NCBI RefSeq assembly: GCF_026151205.1
Contig: NC_087081.1
Coordinates: 7,809,246 to 7,873,245 of the forward strand
Direction: 5' to 3'
DNA length: 64,000 nt
From: Bolinopsis microptera
Lineage: Eukaryota; Ctenophora; Tentaculata; Lobata; Bolinopsidae
Under the pieces are notes generated by a model. The model was not told where the DNA came from and searched no databases. It saw only the letters and a list, made by a program, of their open reading frames with translations. Numbering within the stretch: the first letter of the stretch is position 1; the number at the start of each line of letters is the position of its first letter. The position numbers were made by a program, and so were the translations under genes. This document shows, in pieces, positions 35,890 to 47,513 of this stretch.

Positions 35890-38800
35890 ATGAGGTTACG
35901 GAGACTTATCCTCCTGGACAAGAAACTGTTAACTGTTTTGTACTCTCACACTTTCTACGTCACAGAATCCCAGTGTCTTAATGATCCTCTCTATTGCGAG
36001 ATTCCAACCAAAGTCGAGATTTTAGTGAAAGCATTTGTTGAAAAGTACTCTGTTGAAAGTGAATACAAAATAAACTTCAAGGCTGGTCGTGATTCTTGTG
36101 ATAGGGAGGACTGGTTTCCTGTGATCTCTATAAATGTAAGTTAGTTAAATGTTAGTTAATTAAATGTAAGTTAGTTAAATGTAAGTTAATTAAATGTAAG
36201 TTAATTAAATGTAAGTTAGTTAAATGTAAGTTTATTAAATGTAAGTTAATTAAATGTAAGTTAATTAAATGTAAGTTATTTAAATGTAAGTTAATTAAAT
36301 GTAAGTTAATTAAATGTAAGTTAATTAAATGTAAGTTAATTAAATGTAAGTTAATTAAATGTAAGTTATTAAATCAAAGTTCTAAACAAGGGATAGTTTA
36401 AAAAACAACGCCCAAGTCTAATCTTTCCCTAAAACAAAAACAAAAAATTAAAAACTTCATTGCAAATTCCGCCAATATCTCATAACTCAAATTACGGAGA
36501 TAATGCAGGTCAAAGATATTATTCAAATAAAGATTTCTTTTACATAAATCATGCACAATCAGCGAGAAAAGATTGCTTTGGGGTCTTCCTCTTCTCCCTG
36601 GTAAGTCCAGTGTATTGATGGCAAAAATGAGGGAAGAAAACGCTGGTCCGTCAATAGGACCCCGCAAAACATGTCCTAACATTCTCCACCGACTACGGGC
36701 CACTTTTTCTGACAATGGTTCAGCATTGCAGCGTTTATACAAGTTTTTGTTGGAGATGACTCCTGGGTACTTTATATTCAAAATAGTGCGAAGATGTCTG
36801 CGGTGAACAAAATCTAGTTTTTCAAGGAATATTTTGGGGACGGCCCAACAGGATGAGTTGTACATAAGAACCGATACGACTAAAGCATTATACAGTATTA
36901 GACGTTTGTTTAGGGGCAGTTTATCACTCCAGGCCTTCTTGTAATTGTTAAAGGCAGCATATCCCAGGTTTATGCGACGCTGAATATCAGCTTTGCTACA
37001 CAAGACGGACCCTAGAGTGATACTTTTCCTCCATGCTTCATTCCCCGACACTAATTTTCCATCACTGTCGACTTCACCCGTACTAGCTAAATAAACATGA
37101 GTGAAGTCCGTTTTGTCTTCATTGACAAAGAGGTTCCATTTCTCGAGTATAGCTGTTGCCTGGGGCAAAATAGCTCTCAAGTTGTCTTCCTCTTCATCAT
37201 TGAAGTCAACATCATCAGCATATTCAGTGTCAAGTGGAAGGCCAGCAATAGTAATCGGGGGGATCGGCCTATCTAAACTGATTGTTATAGTCCATCTAAG
37301 TTCATTCAAAGCACCAGCCAAGACAAGGGTGAACAGACAGCCGGATAGACAGTCACCTTGGAAAGCTCCAAGGAGACTTAAAAACTCAGCTGAAAGAACT
37401 CCATTTACCTTCACCCGTAGCTTTGTGTTGGACAACAACAACCGGACAATCCTCAGCTCATCCTCAGTACAGCCACACAGTTTCAGGAGTTCAAGAATCG
37501 TAGTGCGTTTGATCGTGTCAAATGCACTAGACATATCAATGCCCATGCGATGATACTCCCATTTCTTTCTTTGGACAACTGACAGTAGAACTCGCTGACA
37601 CCAAACAATATCAGCACAAGAACGAGCGCGTTTATATGCACACTGCCATGGACCAGTGAAGGCGTTCACTTTTTCTTCTATCCTTTTAAGTGTAGCCATA
37701 GACAGAAATTTTCTGGCTGCATTGGACAAGGTGAGTGGACGTAAATTCTTCAGAGGACCAATAGGTTTTTTTGGCTTCTGTAAGGGTGTTATAGTGGCCT
37801 CTCCAATGGAAATGGGGAAAGTATGTGTCTCGAAACAACTGTTTATGATTCCAGCATAATGTTCATGGACTGTACTATTAGAGTACTTAATTAGCTCGTT
37901 GGGTATTCCATCGTAAGTTAATTAAATGTAAGTTAATATCACTCAATTATCATACCATTTCAAAATAAGGTTATTTAAAACACAAGCATTTAATAATAGG
38001 TACATACCATGATTCATTAATTAATCTAACCTATATTAATTAAACTGTAAAACAATAATTTACAGGTAGACAGCAATGATATCTGGCCAGTAGTGTACCT
38101 CACAACATCTAAACACATTATTATCGGTATTCCACTAATGAAGAAGAGCGACACTTCAACAGGGTTTAGCAGAACCCCTGAAATACCCGCCACTCTGCAG
38201 CTACTGGACACGTTTGGGATCTTTTTGAGAGAGTTGTCTTCTGAACTCTCTGCTGAAGAGCCAGTGGTGGGTTGATGTTAAATAATACTTTACAATTTGA
38301 ATTAATGAATTCCAGACTCCATCTGGATCGACCTAGGCAGGGCAACGAAGTTGACACTTTTATTGTGAAATATTTTAAACCAGTTTAATGCTTTTTTATC
38401 TTCAGTTTGACATTGAGGATGTACTTAATTTTGTGGCTCCGTACGGTATTCTAACCAACAGTTCTGTGGCCAACTTTAAGAATGCTTTATCAGGAACAGC
38501 TGTTCTAGAGACTTCTAGTAGAGGTGCCACTTTGTGTACCAGGCTACTTGTGTACCACTTGTGTACCAGGCTACTTGTGTACCACTTGTGTACGAGGCTA
38601 CTTGTGTACCACTTGTGTACCACTTGTGTACCACTTGTGTACCACTTGTGTACCACTTGTGTACCACTTGTGTGCTACATCGTTAAAAAATCAGTAAAGT
38701 TTGGAAAAAGTGTTGGCTTTCACCGTAACGATAAATTTGGAAACAATGATATTATCCAACTGTATGTAGCTAACTTATTGATTTCGTGTTAAAGTGATCT

Positions 38801-41800
38801 AAGGATATTTATACGTCGACAGCTGTCATTAGAGCTGTGATTTTATCTTTGTATTATATACCTAATTTTATAATGATGTGAATTAAAAAGGTGTATTGAA
38901 ATGTTGGACATTTTCTGATGGGTTACTTTTCCTTGGATTCAATCAGCATAAAGGGATTTGTCAAATCTGGAAAAATGTATACTGTATATTGTATACATAC
39001 TTACATATTATGTGTTGTGTTTAGAGTAAATAAAAACACTAAACTGATTAGCCAGAGTTTACGACATTCCAATGTTTCCATGTCTTGATAATAATATTAT
39101 GTAATATAAGAAAATATCTTTAGTCTTTACATGCCACTATATTGAGTATATCGCGGCTTACAGCTGTGACTTTGAACCATGATTTTAAATAATATGTGAT
39201 TATCACTCGTTCTTTCGTATTAGAAGACACTCTAATTCGAAGATGTACAATGTACTGAAACTAACAGGACTGTTAAATGTTCATCACCCTTCACTCTTCA
39301 GATAGGGCCTGTCGTGATATCATGGATCGCTTAGGTTCCACCAGGATCTGGTAGTCCTCATAATTCTGCGGCCTCTATGTTTCGTCATCTCGCACAACTC
39401 TTTAAGAATCTTGTGGATTTGGCATGTGAAAATTTGCAGCCTTCCAGACATTGATTGGGTTAACGAGGTGTCGTACGTCACCTCAAGATCGGGTGATAGG
39501 GGGCTGACCAGGCCAGAACCCAATTGATTGGGTCTTAGGTCACGTGATTATGAGCCTGAGGTCACGTGACTATGACGTCACCAGACCTTCCTCTCCGTTT
39601 CCCGCTCATTGGACCAGGTGAGCTTGCATGCATGTGAATGTGGGTGTAAGTATAGCTGTACTGTAGTTTATACCTAATTAAACCCCTATAGAAACCGAAA
39701 ATTTATTTTCTGGCAGAAAGCTAGAAATTTACCAAAATATCGTCATTGTTTTAAATTTATTTTGATGACCATTCCTGACCTAAAATCGCACGAGAAATCG
39801 ATTAAACTTGGTTTCAGAACTCAACAATGCTTCCTTATGTCTTAAAATCCATGTTTTATCAATACAATCAACATCTCGATCATGTAGTTAAACTTATTAC
39901 TTAACGGATTCAAGTATAGTTACGCGGTAGACAAACTAAAACAAAATTGTAGGTTTATAACCTACCAGGACCTGCGCCGAGTTAAACTCGTCGAAGGTAA
40001 TATTTGGAACAAATATTTTACGAGTATCACCCGTTAAATAAACTTATATGTATAAAAACCGCTATCATTTCCTATATAAGAATGCCTCTCAAAACGGCAT
40101 TTGTCAACAACAATCAAGCCGTTGAGAGGCAAGTGGCTCTTATGTCAACCTGTGGTAAGAAGGTGGTAGGGGAGGATAGGAAGTCTGGGCAACAAATTGC
40201 TGTCGCAGAGCACAGACAGCAAACGAAAAAGCAGAAGAAGTGAAGGTACAATAAATCAGATATACTGTATTTCCTAAGTGGCTCACAGGCAGGAGCTCAA
40301 CCATTATTTCTTGTATTGTCACAAAAAACGTCTGTAGCTTAACTTAATTTCAGATCACATCAATCATTATAATGGATTATAAATAATGCTAAACATTAGC
40401 CATATTAACTGAAGAGTATTATGTAGGCTTTTAACAACCATATAATGCTTTATATCCCACACCCAAGTAACGGAAATGCAATTGATGTTAACCTGTCGAC
40501 AATATTTCAGAAAAGATTCCCGCAAGCAAGCATGTTCCTTCGTTCTGCTCTGATCTCTACTCTGTTACTAACTGATGATGGACTTTGATACGATTCGTTG
40601 ATATGATTTTTTGACGTATTGTATACAGCTTGCACTTAACCATATGGTTCAGACAAAAGGACAATTAAACTGGTGTTTTGTCTTTAACGGGTGATACTCG
40701 TAAAATATTACCTTCGACAAGTTTAACTCGGCGCACGTCCTGGCAGGTTATAAACCTAATTTTGTTTTAGTTTGTCTACCGCGTAACTATACTTGAATCC
40801 GTTAAGTAATAAGTTTAACTACATGATCGAGATGTTGATTGTATTGATAAAACATGGATTTTAAGACATAAGGAAGCATTGTTGAGTTCTGAAACCAAGT
40901 TTAATCGATTTCTCGTGCGATTTTAGGTCAGGAATGGTCATCAAAATAAATTTAAAACAATGACGATATTTTGGTAAATTTCTAGCTTTCTGCCAGAAAA
41001 TAAATTTTCGGTTTCTATAGGGGTTTAATTAGGTATAAACTACAGTACAGCTATACTTACACCCACATTCACATGCATGCAAGCTCACCTGGTCCAATGA
41101 GCGGGAAACAGAGAGGAAGGTCTGGTGACGTCATAGTCACGTGACCTCAGGCTCATAATCACGTGACCTAAGACCCAATCAATTGGGTTCTGGCCTGGTC
41201 AGCCCCCTGTCACCCGATCTTGAGGTGACGTACGACACCTCGTTAACCCAATCAATGTCTGGAAGGCTGCAAATTTTCACATGCCAAATCCACAAGATTC
41301 TTAAAGAGTTGTGCGAGATGACGAAACATAGAGGCCGCAGAATTATGAGGACTACCAGATCCTGGTGGAACCTAAGTGATCCATGATATCACGACAGGCC
41401 CTACTCTTCAGAGCACCTACAGAGCAGTGCAAAGCTAGCTCCTACAATCACTGTAACACTAAAGGAAGCAGTCAGAGGGATAATCTACAACAGGAAACGG
41501 TTACAAGACACTTTTGATTACACTGGCTCCCTTTATGTGAGTCTGAACCGTTATTTAAATGTTTTGTAGTCTACTTATCTAATTAACGAACTGTTTGTGT
41601 ACTTTTGTTGAGAAATTATGAGCACAACTCGATACTGCATTTGTTGAATAATGAGTACTACTAGGTTAAATGGATTTGTTATGGAAACAGGTATCAATTG
41701 CTCAGTATTGCTTGCAAAGCTTGTTAACTTGTTTATTAATTGATGATAATTAATTAATTAATTAATTGACAATTCAATCCACACGTTCAGCTAGTATCGA

Positions 41801-43691
41801 CACTACCAGTAAAAACAGACATCTCGGCGACATTGCTGACCACCCTAGACCTGACTGATGTAGTCCCTGGCCCTCAGCTGGACAAGTTCCATGATACTTC
41901 CAAAGAAAACAGGCTGCAGCTCTTTTTAACACCCGGCTACGACGTCACTGAAGTGTTCAAGTGAGTTTCCAATTTTTGACCGCTGTTTCGCGTGATCCTG
42001 TAGGACTCCAAGGACTCCAAAAATATATATAATTATTAATTATATATATACTTATTGTATATTATATACCATAAATATTAACGCAACAGACTTAGATCTC
42101 GATAGTCTTTAAGCTGTCGCTAACTAGACTTATAACTGTACTTTTTTTAAATAGTTTACCAATCTAATTTTTGTTTCATTTCAGGTACGCATTTGAGCAG
42201 CTGAAACCGCCAATTTTCGCGACCTATAAAGTGACAAACGGTCATCCTGGTCTCGCCTTCACGCTAGATCTTCAGTTCTTTCTTGAGCAAAAGATATCAT
42301 TCGATTTTATCGAGGTATTGCTATTGACAGTTTTAAAGTAGTTAAGTGTAGTTTAAATGTCTTGAAGTAGTTTATATGCTTAAATAAAATACTAGCTTAA
42401 TTAAGTAATTAATCGATACACTATACCACTACTTTTATTGTTTAAGATATTATCATGATAATGTAATGATATTATCTACTTTCAATTTCCATTATTTAAA
42501 TCCTGTTCACAGTTAAATTATTTCTATGGAGTGGAATGATTCCTGGGACCTCTTCCGACCATTTCCCGTTGAAATCGCTTTGTTGCGAATTATGTCCGAC
42601 AAAAGCTTAAATTGGGACGTATTTGACGGTACTATGATAAGTTAACATTTCCCCCCTATTTTGTCAGGTGGCTCTACCCTTTCCTAACCGCGGTCCTATT
42701 AACTCTCTGAAGTTTGAACCTCAAAACAGTGATGTGGTAATGAACAAGAAGAAAAATCAGATTATTTGGAGACGAGCTAAACCCCCCGTTACAGGTATTA
42801 TTTAAATAAACTAGCAGGAACCCGTCTAACTCTAAAGTGGTGTCAAGACTCGAGAGACTAAAATAATTATTACCTATTTAATTCGCGTTTTTGACACCAC
42901 TTGGGAGTCCAAATTTTGGGCACTAAAATTATTATTCCTTGGCCAATTTTTTATTTTTTCATGCTGATTTGAAGGCCATTAAAGCATTTAACCCAGTCAA
43001 AAAAGTTTCAGTTGTATATCTTTTACGGTTTTTGCGGAAAGTTGCGTTAAAGTTGATGCCGTGGTGTCAGTAAAATGGCACAGATATATATATATATATC
43101 GTCTCGCTTTATATATAGTAAGATATCATATTTTTATATAATATTTAATATCACTCAAAAATCGAGCTAACAAGTCAACAATAACATCTCTTTATATGGG
43201 CATCACGTGTTATCCCTCAGAAAAGTTATCACTGACGGGTAACCTCACGTTTGACTCCCGCCATTCCCGTCTGGACGGACATCCCCAGCTCAGAGACCTC
43301 AACTCGTACGCGGACATCTCCTTCAAGTCAAGTTCCACTACAATGAGCAAGATGAGGCTAGATAGGGAATCTGTGACGGTGTTTCCTGGTATCAAGTTCA
43401 GGTTTATATTAATATTATATATCCACTTTCAGGAGCTTTTCTTAAAACCTCTATCTCTTGCACTGTAAGCCACCATTTTTACATTTTTCACCATACTGTA
43501 GTTCAGATTTATACTTATGTAATAATATTCATCATAATATTATCTCGGTGATAACATTGATATTTACTGTATTCTACTGTATAAAACTTGATTTAATTAA
43601 ATAAATTATATTTAGGTTGAACTACGAGGTGAAGAGCACTGGTCAGAGTATAAGGGTATGGAACTCTGTCGGGGAAGTGTTTGATCAGTAG
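35890..43691 (+). CDS. AP5M1: AP-5 complex mu subunit, nine exons, 457 aa
   Basis: Exons: 35,890-36,135; 38,066-38,266; 38,406-38,523; 41,412-41,536; 41,791-41,960; 42,185-42,314; 42,668-42,794; 43,221-43,401; 43,616-43,691. Phases agree at every junction and the total is 458 codons including the stop; vertebrate AP5M1 is about 490 aa. Diagnostic text: DIWPVVYLTTSKHIIIGIPL (N-terminal longin-like part, cf. WPVVAF...CVPLV in vertebrates), FVAPYGIL, then the mu homology domain with FPNRGPINSLKFEPQN and SLTGNLTFDSR, ending IRVWNSVGEVFDQ. AP-5 works at late endosomes and lysosomes with SPG11 and SPG15. Intron 1 contains an antisense LINE and a donor-like minisatellite. Intron 3 contains a Mutator-like element whose target duplication forms the exon-4 acceptor. 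The exon 2 donor (GTGGGT) and exon 3 donor (GTGCCA) are weaker than the others. Confidence 0.9.
36132..36370 (+). repeat. 15-bp minisatellite of splice-donor-like units at the exon 1 donor of AP5M1
   Basis: About 16 copies of TAAATGTAAGTTAAT, beginning exactly at the genuine donor AAAT|GTAAGT. Two further copies at 37,911-37,936 lie on the other side of the antisense LINE, showing that the LINE landed in or beside this repeat. Confidence 0.93.
36398..37911 (-). mobile_element. LINE reverse transcriptase, open frame of ~505 codons, 5'-truncated, in AP5M1 intron 1
   Basis: Continuous frame from the left-hand stop at 36,398 back to about 37,911. Landmarks in order: GEATITPLQKP, LRPLTLSNAARKFLS, GIDMSSAFDTI (motif A with Asp), FQGDCLSGCLF (motif B), TEYADDVDF (motif C with the catalytic DD), then RHLRTILNIKYPGVI and RWRMLGHVLR, the C-terminal text of many non-LTR elements. 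No endonuclease is present because the copy starts mid-domain. The frame has no stop or frameshift over 1.5 kb, so the insertion is relatively young. Antisense to AP5M1. Clade not assigned. Confidence 0.88.
38526..38674 (+). repeat. GTGTACCACTT minisatellite next to the exon 3 donor of AP5M1
   Basis: Tandem 11-12-bp repeats (CTTGTGTACCA and a longer form with GGCTA) start three bases after the inferred donor at 38,524. If the donor is not used, the frame runs on through the repeat to a stop at 38,792, which would give a truncated protein with a Leu/Val/Tyr/Cys-rich tail. Confidence 0.9.
39294..41412. mobile_element. Mutator-like non-autonomous element with ~720-bp inverted repeats and 9-bp target duplication
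   Basis: The body, 39,303-41,403 (2,101 bp), starts TAGGGCCTGTCGTGATATCA and ends with its reverse complement. Perfect 9-bp direct repeats CTCTTCAGA flank it (39,294-39,302 and 41,404-41,412). The arms (39,303-40,038 and 40,683-41,403) are near-identical inverted repeats. The 644-bp centre has no transposase, only a short frame from 40,082 (MPLKTAFVNNNQ...). Long inverted repeats with a 9-bp duplication are characteristic of MULEs. Each arm carries the same 67-codon frame reading towards the outer end, a by-product of the inversion. It sits in AP5M1 intron 3. Confidence 0.9.
39535..39585. promoter_or_regulatory. E-box/CLEAR-like and CRE motifs in the MULE arm
   Basis: AGGTCACGTGAT, then AGGTCACGTGAC, then TGACGTCACC within 51 bp. 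The mirror copy is at about 41,122-41,172. GTCACGTGAC is the consensus bound by TFEB/MiT factors, and TGACGTCA is the CREB/ATF site. Motif presence only. Confidence 0.5.
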
Positions 43692-43856
43692 AGAGATTCA
43701 GTATCAATGCCACTGCAAAACAAGAAACTGTTTGATCAGTAGAGAGATTCAGTAGCAATGCCACTGCAGAACAAGAAACGGTTCGATCAGTACTAGTAGA
43801 GAGATTCAGTAGCAATGCCACTACAGAACAAGAAACGGTTCGATCAGTAGTTTTGA
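43680..43856 (+). repeat. Three-copy ~52-57-bp repeat across the AP5M1 stop codon
   Basis: Units share GATCAGTAGAGAGATTCAG and then GCAATGCCACTGCA. The real stop codon TAG at 43,689-43,691 is part of the unit (GATCAGTAG), so the stop context recurs at 43,734-43,742 and 43,841-43,849; the middle copy has an extra TACTAG. Confidence 0.9.
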
Positions 43857-44418
43857 AGATAACGCAGATGGAAGAGTTTTGATATTTACTTAATTTAGTT
43901 ATGTTTGTTCCAAGACGGTTGTTAATTTATTTTTGTTAGACTTTTGGATGATTCAAGAATAACTTAATAATATTATTATATGATTGTCAATTACTGAACG
44001 TCAAAACTTTTTTGTGTAACTTATCGTGTGATTTCATTTTGTATACTTCTTAATTAAAGTTTATTGTTCTGTTCATTCGTTATTCAACACATTTTGTTCG
44101 AATGCAAATTTTTTTTAATGTACTGGCACCAATAATTCCATTAACACAAATAAAAAATGTAATATTAACTAAGATCCAGTTCTAGTTAAAGATGAACTTT
44201 ATACTTTCAAGTTTAATGTTGTTATCTGAATATAATTATCTCTAACAAATCATCTCAGGTAGATTTTTTAAGGAGAAAACATTACTGGCAGCACAATTAG
44301 TTGGGAACTACTAATTACATTACAACACAACATCAGATATCATTAAAGAAGGAAGACTGATTGATCGAGAAGCACCACCCTCTTCGCTACTATCTCCAAT
44401 GAGTATTTAGGTACATTG
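43857..44418. other. Intergenic stretch between AP5M1 and the F-box gene
   Basis: AT-rich, with the AP5M1 3' end and F-box 5' region. ATTAAA-type polyadenylation signals at 44,052 are candidates. No other gene. Confidence 0.5.
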
Positions 44419-45636
44419 ATGGAAGATATAATTGTGTCAAACAATAATCAGATTGATCTGGATGATGCCTTAGCTTTCATTGGATCAATCGTGAGCACTG
44501 TTGACAGTAAAGCAGACCACATTGAAACAACCTCCCTACATTGGCTCAATGATGACTGCTTGAGACTGATATTTTCGTTTATTTCTAGGCAGACTCTTCA
44601 GTCAGTTCATGTCCAATTAGTCTGCAAGAGATGGTTTACACTGATAAACTCTATGATGTTTCGTAGACCAAAACTGAATTTGTTCACGGCTACTGAATAT
44701 CATAAAGATGACAAATATCCTAGAGATGAGAATGTAGTTCAAATTGGACATAGTGTTTTCAATTTTGTTCAGGCCTTGTATTTTACAGAGGAAATAGTAT
44801 CTGAGCTGATGTTATCGAAGAGAAAAGAACCATATAACTTCTCCGCTACAATCGAGGTAATTAAAGTCGTTCCATCGGTGAGCACTATTAAAATTCGCTA
44901 CAGGGCCATCGTGCAATTGTGTCCTAATCTTAATAAATTTTCCACCGATAGATGCTTAGGCCTCCCTATAGTAGATCTAGAGGAAGTGGGTCTTCAACCG
45001 TTTTTATTCCCCTCAAACCTCAACGAACTTTCGATTACAAACAAGTGGATAAAGGAACCAGGTCTGAGCCACATTATTCAATCAAGCTGCATGACGTTAC
45101 AAAAACTCAAATTAACAAGAGCTGGATTATTTTCGGGGCTGTCCATAGTTGAGCACTTACACGGCTGTAAGATGAAGGTTCTAGACCTTTCTGGCTGCTT
45201 CAGACTTAAACCATCTATTTTCTCGTTTATCTTCAAAGCTTATCATGGTACACTTGAAGAGCTACATTTCCCAACATCCATCATGACAATACCAGTCCCC
45301 GCTGGGCTGATCATGGAGAAATTGAAATGTGTAACTATGTATGAGATCTGCCAAAACGGTGGAATCAGGGAACACGATGAAAATGTTGTAATGAGCTTGT
45401 TTAGATCCATGGTGAACGTTGAGAGTCTCACTATATTAACAGACGATCGTCCCTTGTACCGCAGATTTGCACCATGTCAATATTTCGATTATATGAGCAA
45501 AATAATGACGTTAAAAAACCTAAAAGAGATAACTTTACCACTTGAACCTATGAGGAACACCATCTTTGGAAGCCATTCAATTATAAGGGAACTTAAAGAA
45601 CTGGGCGTGAAGGTCAGGATAGACTGTAATTACTGA
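44419..45636 (+). CDS. F-box protein with divergent leucine-rich region (405 aa)
   Basis: Single open frame from ATG 44,419. Residues ~41-82 form an F-box: HWLNDDCLRLIFSFIS, then LQSVHVQLVCKRWFTLI, matching the LPxExLxxIFxxL...VCxxW pattern that binds SKP1 in SCF ubiquitin ligases. After it the protein has irregular Leu-rich segments (LNELSITNKWIKEPGLSHII, LQKLKLTRAGLFSGLS, MKVLDLSGCFRLK) with about 25-residue spacing, typical of the FBXL type, where the repeats hold the substrate. No clear orthologue is recognised, so no symbol is given. It appears to be a single-exon gene, and the 3' end is clear (TGA at 45,634). Confidence 0.8.
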   Translation: MEDIIVSNNNQIDLDDALAFIGSIVSTVDSKADHIETTSLHWLNDDCLRLIFSFISRQTLQSVHVQLVCKRWFTLINSMMFRRPKLNLFTATEYHKDDKYPRDENVVQIGHSVFNFVQALYFTEEIVSELMLSKRKEPYNFSATIEVIKVVPSVSTIKIRYRAIVQLCPNLNKFSTDRCLGLPIVDLEEVGLQPFLFPSNLNELSITNKWIKEPGLSHIIQSSCMTLQKLKLTRAGLFSGLSIVEHLHGCKMKVLDLSGCFRLKPSIFSFIFKAYHGTLEELHFPTSIMTIPVPAGLIMEKLKCVTMYEICQNGGIREHDENVVMSLFRSMVNVESLTILTDDRPLYRRFAPCQYFDYMSKIMTLKNLKEITLPLEPMRNTIFGSHSIIRELKELGVKVRIDCNY

Positions 45637-45795
45637 ATAATATATTGATCTGTATAACACAGGTGGGAGGGTGAGCCAATCAGTTTCCAGCAATGACCAA
45701 TCAAAACCGGGGATCGCCGTCACGAGTAAAAACAAATTTGGTTAATTTCCCCTCTGTTACTTACTTTGTTACTTTGTAGGGTTTCATAGAATCCT

Positions 45796-46116
45796 CTATC
45801 GGGCCATCGAAAAAGTCGACCCCCCGGACAGTGTAGAAACTGTTTTATCACCACTCCAATCAAGCAAGGAGTTTCCATTCCGACGGCTGTATCCTGGAGC
45901 TGGAGGCTCGTCCGGAAATGACTTCACAAAGTTCGTTAAAGCTGCTTTGAATTGCATAGGATCCTCGATGGTGTGCATATGTGTTGGGATTACATTCCAT
46001 AATCGAGGTCCAGTGACTGCAAATGAGTTGTCGTGTAGTGCTTGATTACGTTGACTGCTGGACTTAGCTATACTGAGCACAACTGCTTTTTGACCATGTC
46101 TGTTATCTAAATTCAT
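45796..46116 (-). pseudogene. LINE C-terminal remnant
   Basis: Short open frame with NSFAVTGPRLWNVIPTHM, FKAALTNFVKSFPDEPPAPG and NGNSLLDW, the recurring end of several CR1/L2-type LINE proteins (SF..GPxLWNxLP...FKxxLxxxL...PDxPP..GY..xNxNSLLxW). No upstream reverse transcriptase remains, so it is a 3' fragment. Confidence 0.7.
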
Positions 46117-47513
46117 TTACCATATATCTATTAGTTATTTAGTTAAACATATTTTAATCATTAGGTTAAATTGAGCAGAAACGTGAGTAGAAATATTTTA
46201 GTCATAATAATATGTTGAAACATTTAATTCAATTTGAAATAAAAAATTCAATTTGAAATAAAACTGCTTTATCTTATAGGAATTATAATGTCTATTATTT
46301 CTAGATTTGTTTGATTATTTATAAGTTAAGATATCTAAAAAATTATAAATATTTCTGGATTTGAATTTGCTTCAAGACTATATTTCATGCAGTTTCTATC
46401 GTGCAGTTTCTATCGTATCGTGTTTTATTTTCTATCATGTTTTATTTTCTATTGTGTTGGTTTGATGTTGTAGTTCTGACAATTAAAATTTTGATAACTT
46501 ACAATTTCAATTTTTAAAATCTTACTCAATAGTCTTACTGCTATTTAAAAACACAATATGGTACATCATGTTGTGATGTTGTATTTACTGGAACACAATA
46601 TTCCAAATCTATCTAATAACTGTAGATATTTTCTCTATGATAGTATCACGTGGTATAGTTAGTTAACTAGACTTCATTGACCCTGTTACAGGAGTATACA
46701 CTACACTGTCTTAATTTGTACTTGTAGACGACCAAAAGGGAGATTTTTTAGTAGCCAGCTGGTTAAAATTACCAAAACATTTATCATGTTACAATATAAT
46801 TATATGTCAACGACCTCCAATCCCTAAATAAAATTTGTGGCTAGTTTATAATATCTTATTAGTTATTTGGTATTCTTGATGATAAGTGTCATCCCGATAC
46901 CCGTTATTTTTTCCCGATCCATGACTCAAAGTGCCGAAGGCACAAAAGAGTCAAGGACAAGGGTTAGCAATCGAGGTTTTTTTGGGGATATGGTAGCTTT
47001 GCGACCGTGCGACCGTGCGAGCGTGCGTGCCTGCGTACGTGTCGCCCACGTGTCTGCCTGCGCAAAGTTATTTTGCGCGAAAATCTGAATTAAACAATTG
47101 TTGGCGCGCGGTGCTGAAATGTTCAAGTACATTGTTAATTTCACCATGTACGCATCCCGCTAGGGACTAATTGATAGCATAGTATTATTATTTTGAGTTA
47201 GTATTACTATTTTGCACAGATCCGTGTCAGGTTGCATAAACAATAAACATATGGTTACATAGAAATATACACGATTTTCAAATTAAATATGGAATTATAT
47301 CAACTGGGCGGCGCTCGGCCTGTCACTCCGCCATATCTGCATGCTTATAAACAGTAAAGACTGGGGTTCCCAGGTGGTATGGAATATGATCAAATACTCC
47401 ATCACGGATCGGGAAATTGAGCGGCCATCCACAAAAGAAAAGCGGCCGCATTTCTTGTTAATCATGCTTATTAAAAAATTTGACATTAATATATACGAAA
47501 CTTTCTATCAGGA
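46117..47513. other. Intergenic stretch upstream of the zinc-finger gene
   Basis: AT-rich to about 46,860. A short GC-richer part at 46,990-47,065 has GCGACCGTGCGACCGTGCGAGCGTGCGTGCC runs of imperfect 8-bp repeats. No supported gene; small frames here lack any domain. Confidence 0.5.

Noticed and set aside
37101-37553. 150-codon + strand frame
   Set aside because: Shadow of the antisense reverse transcriptase, whose motifs are clear on the - strand.
40082-40243. Short frame MPLKTAFVNNNQ in the MULE centre as a transposase
   Set aside because: About 53 codons, no DDE or zinc-finger motifs; far too short for a Mutator transposase.
39320-41386. Two identical 67-residue frames (MGSGLVSPLSPDLEVTYDTS...)
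   Set aside because: They are mirror copies in the two arms of the inverted repeat; no domain, no evidence of coding.
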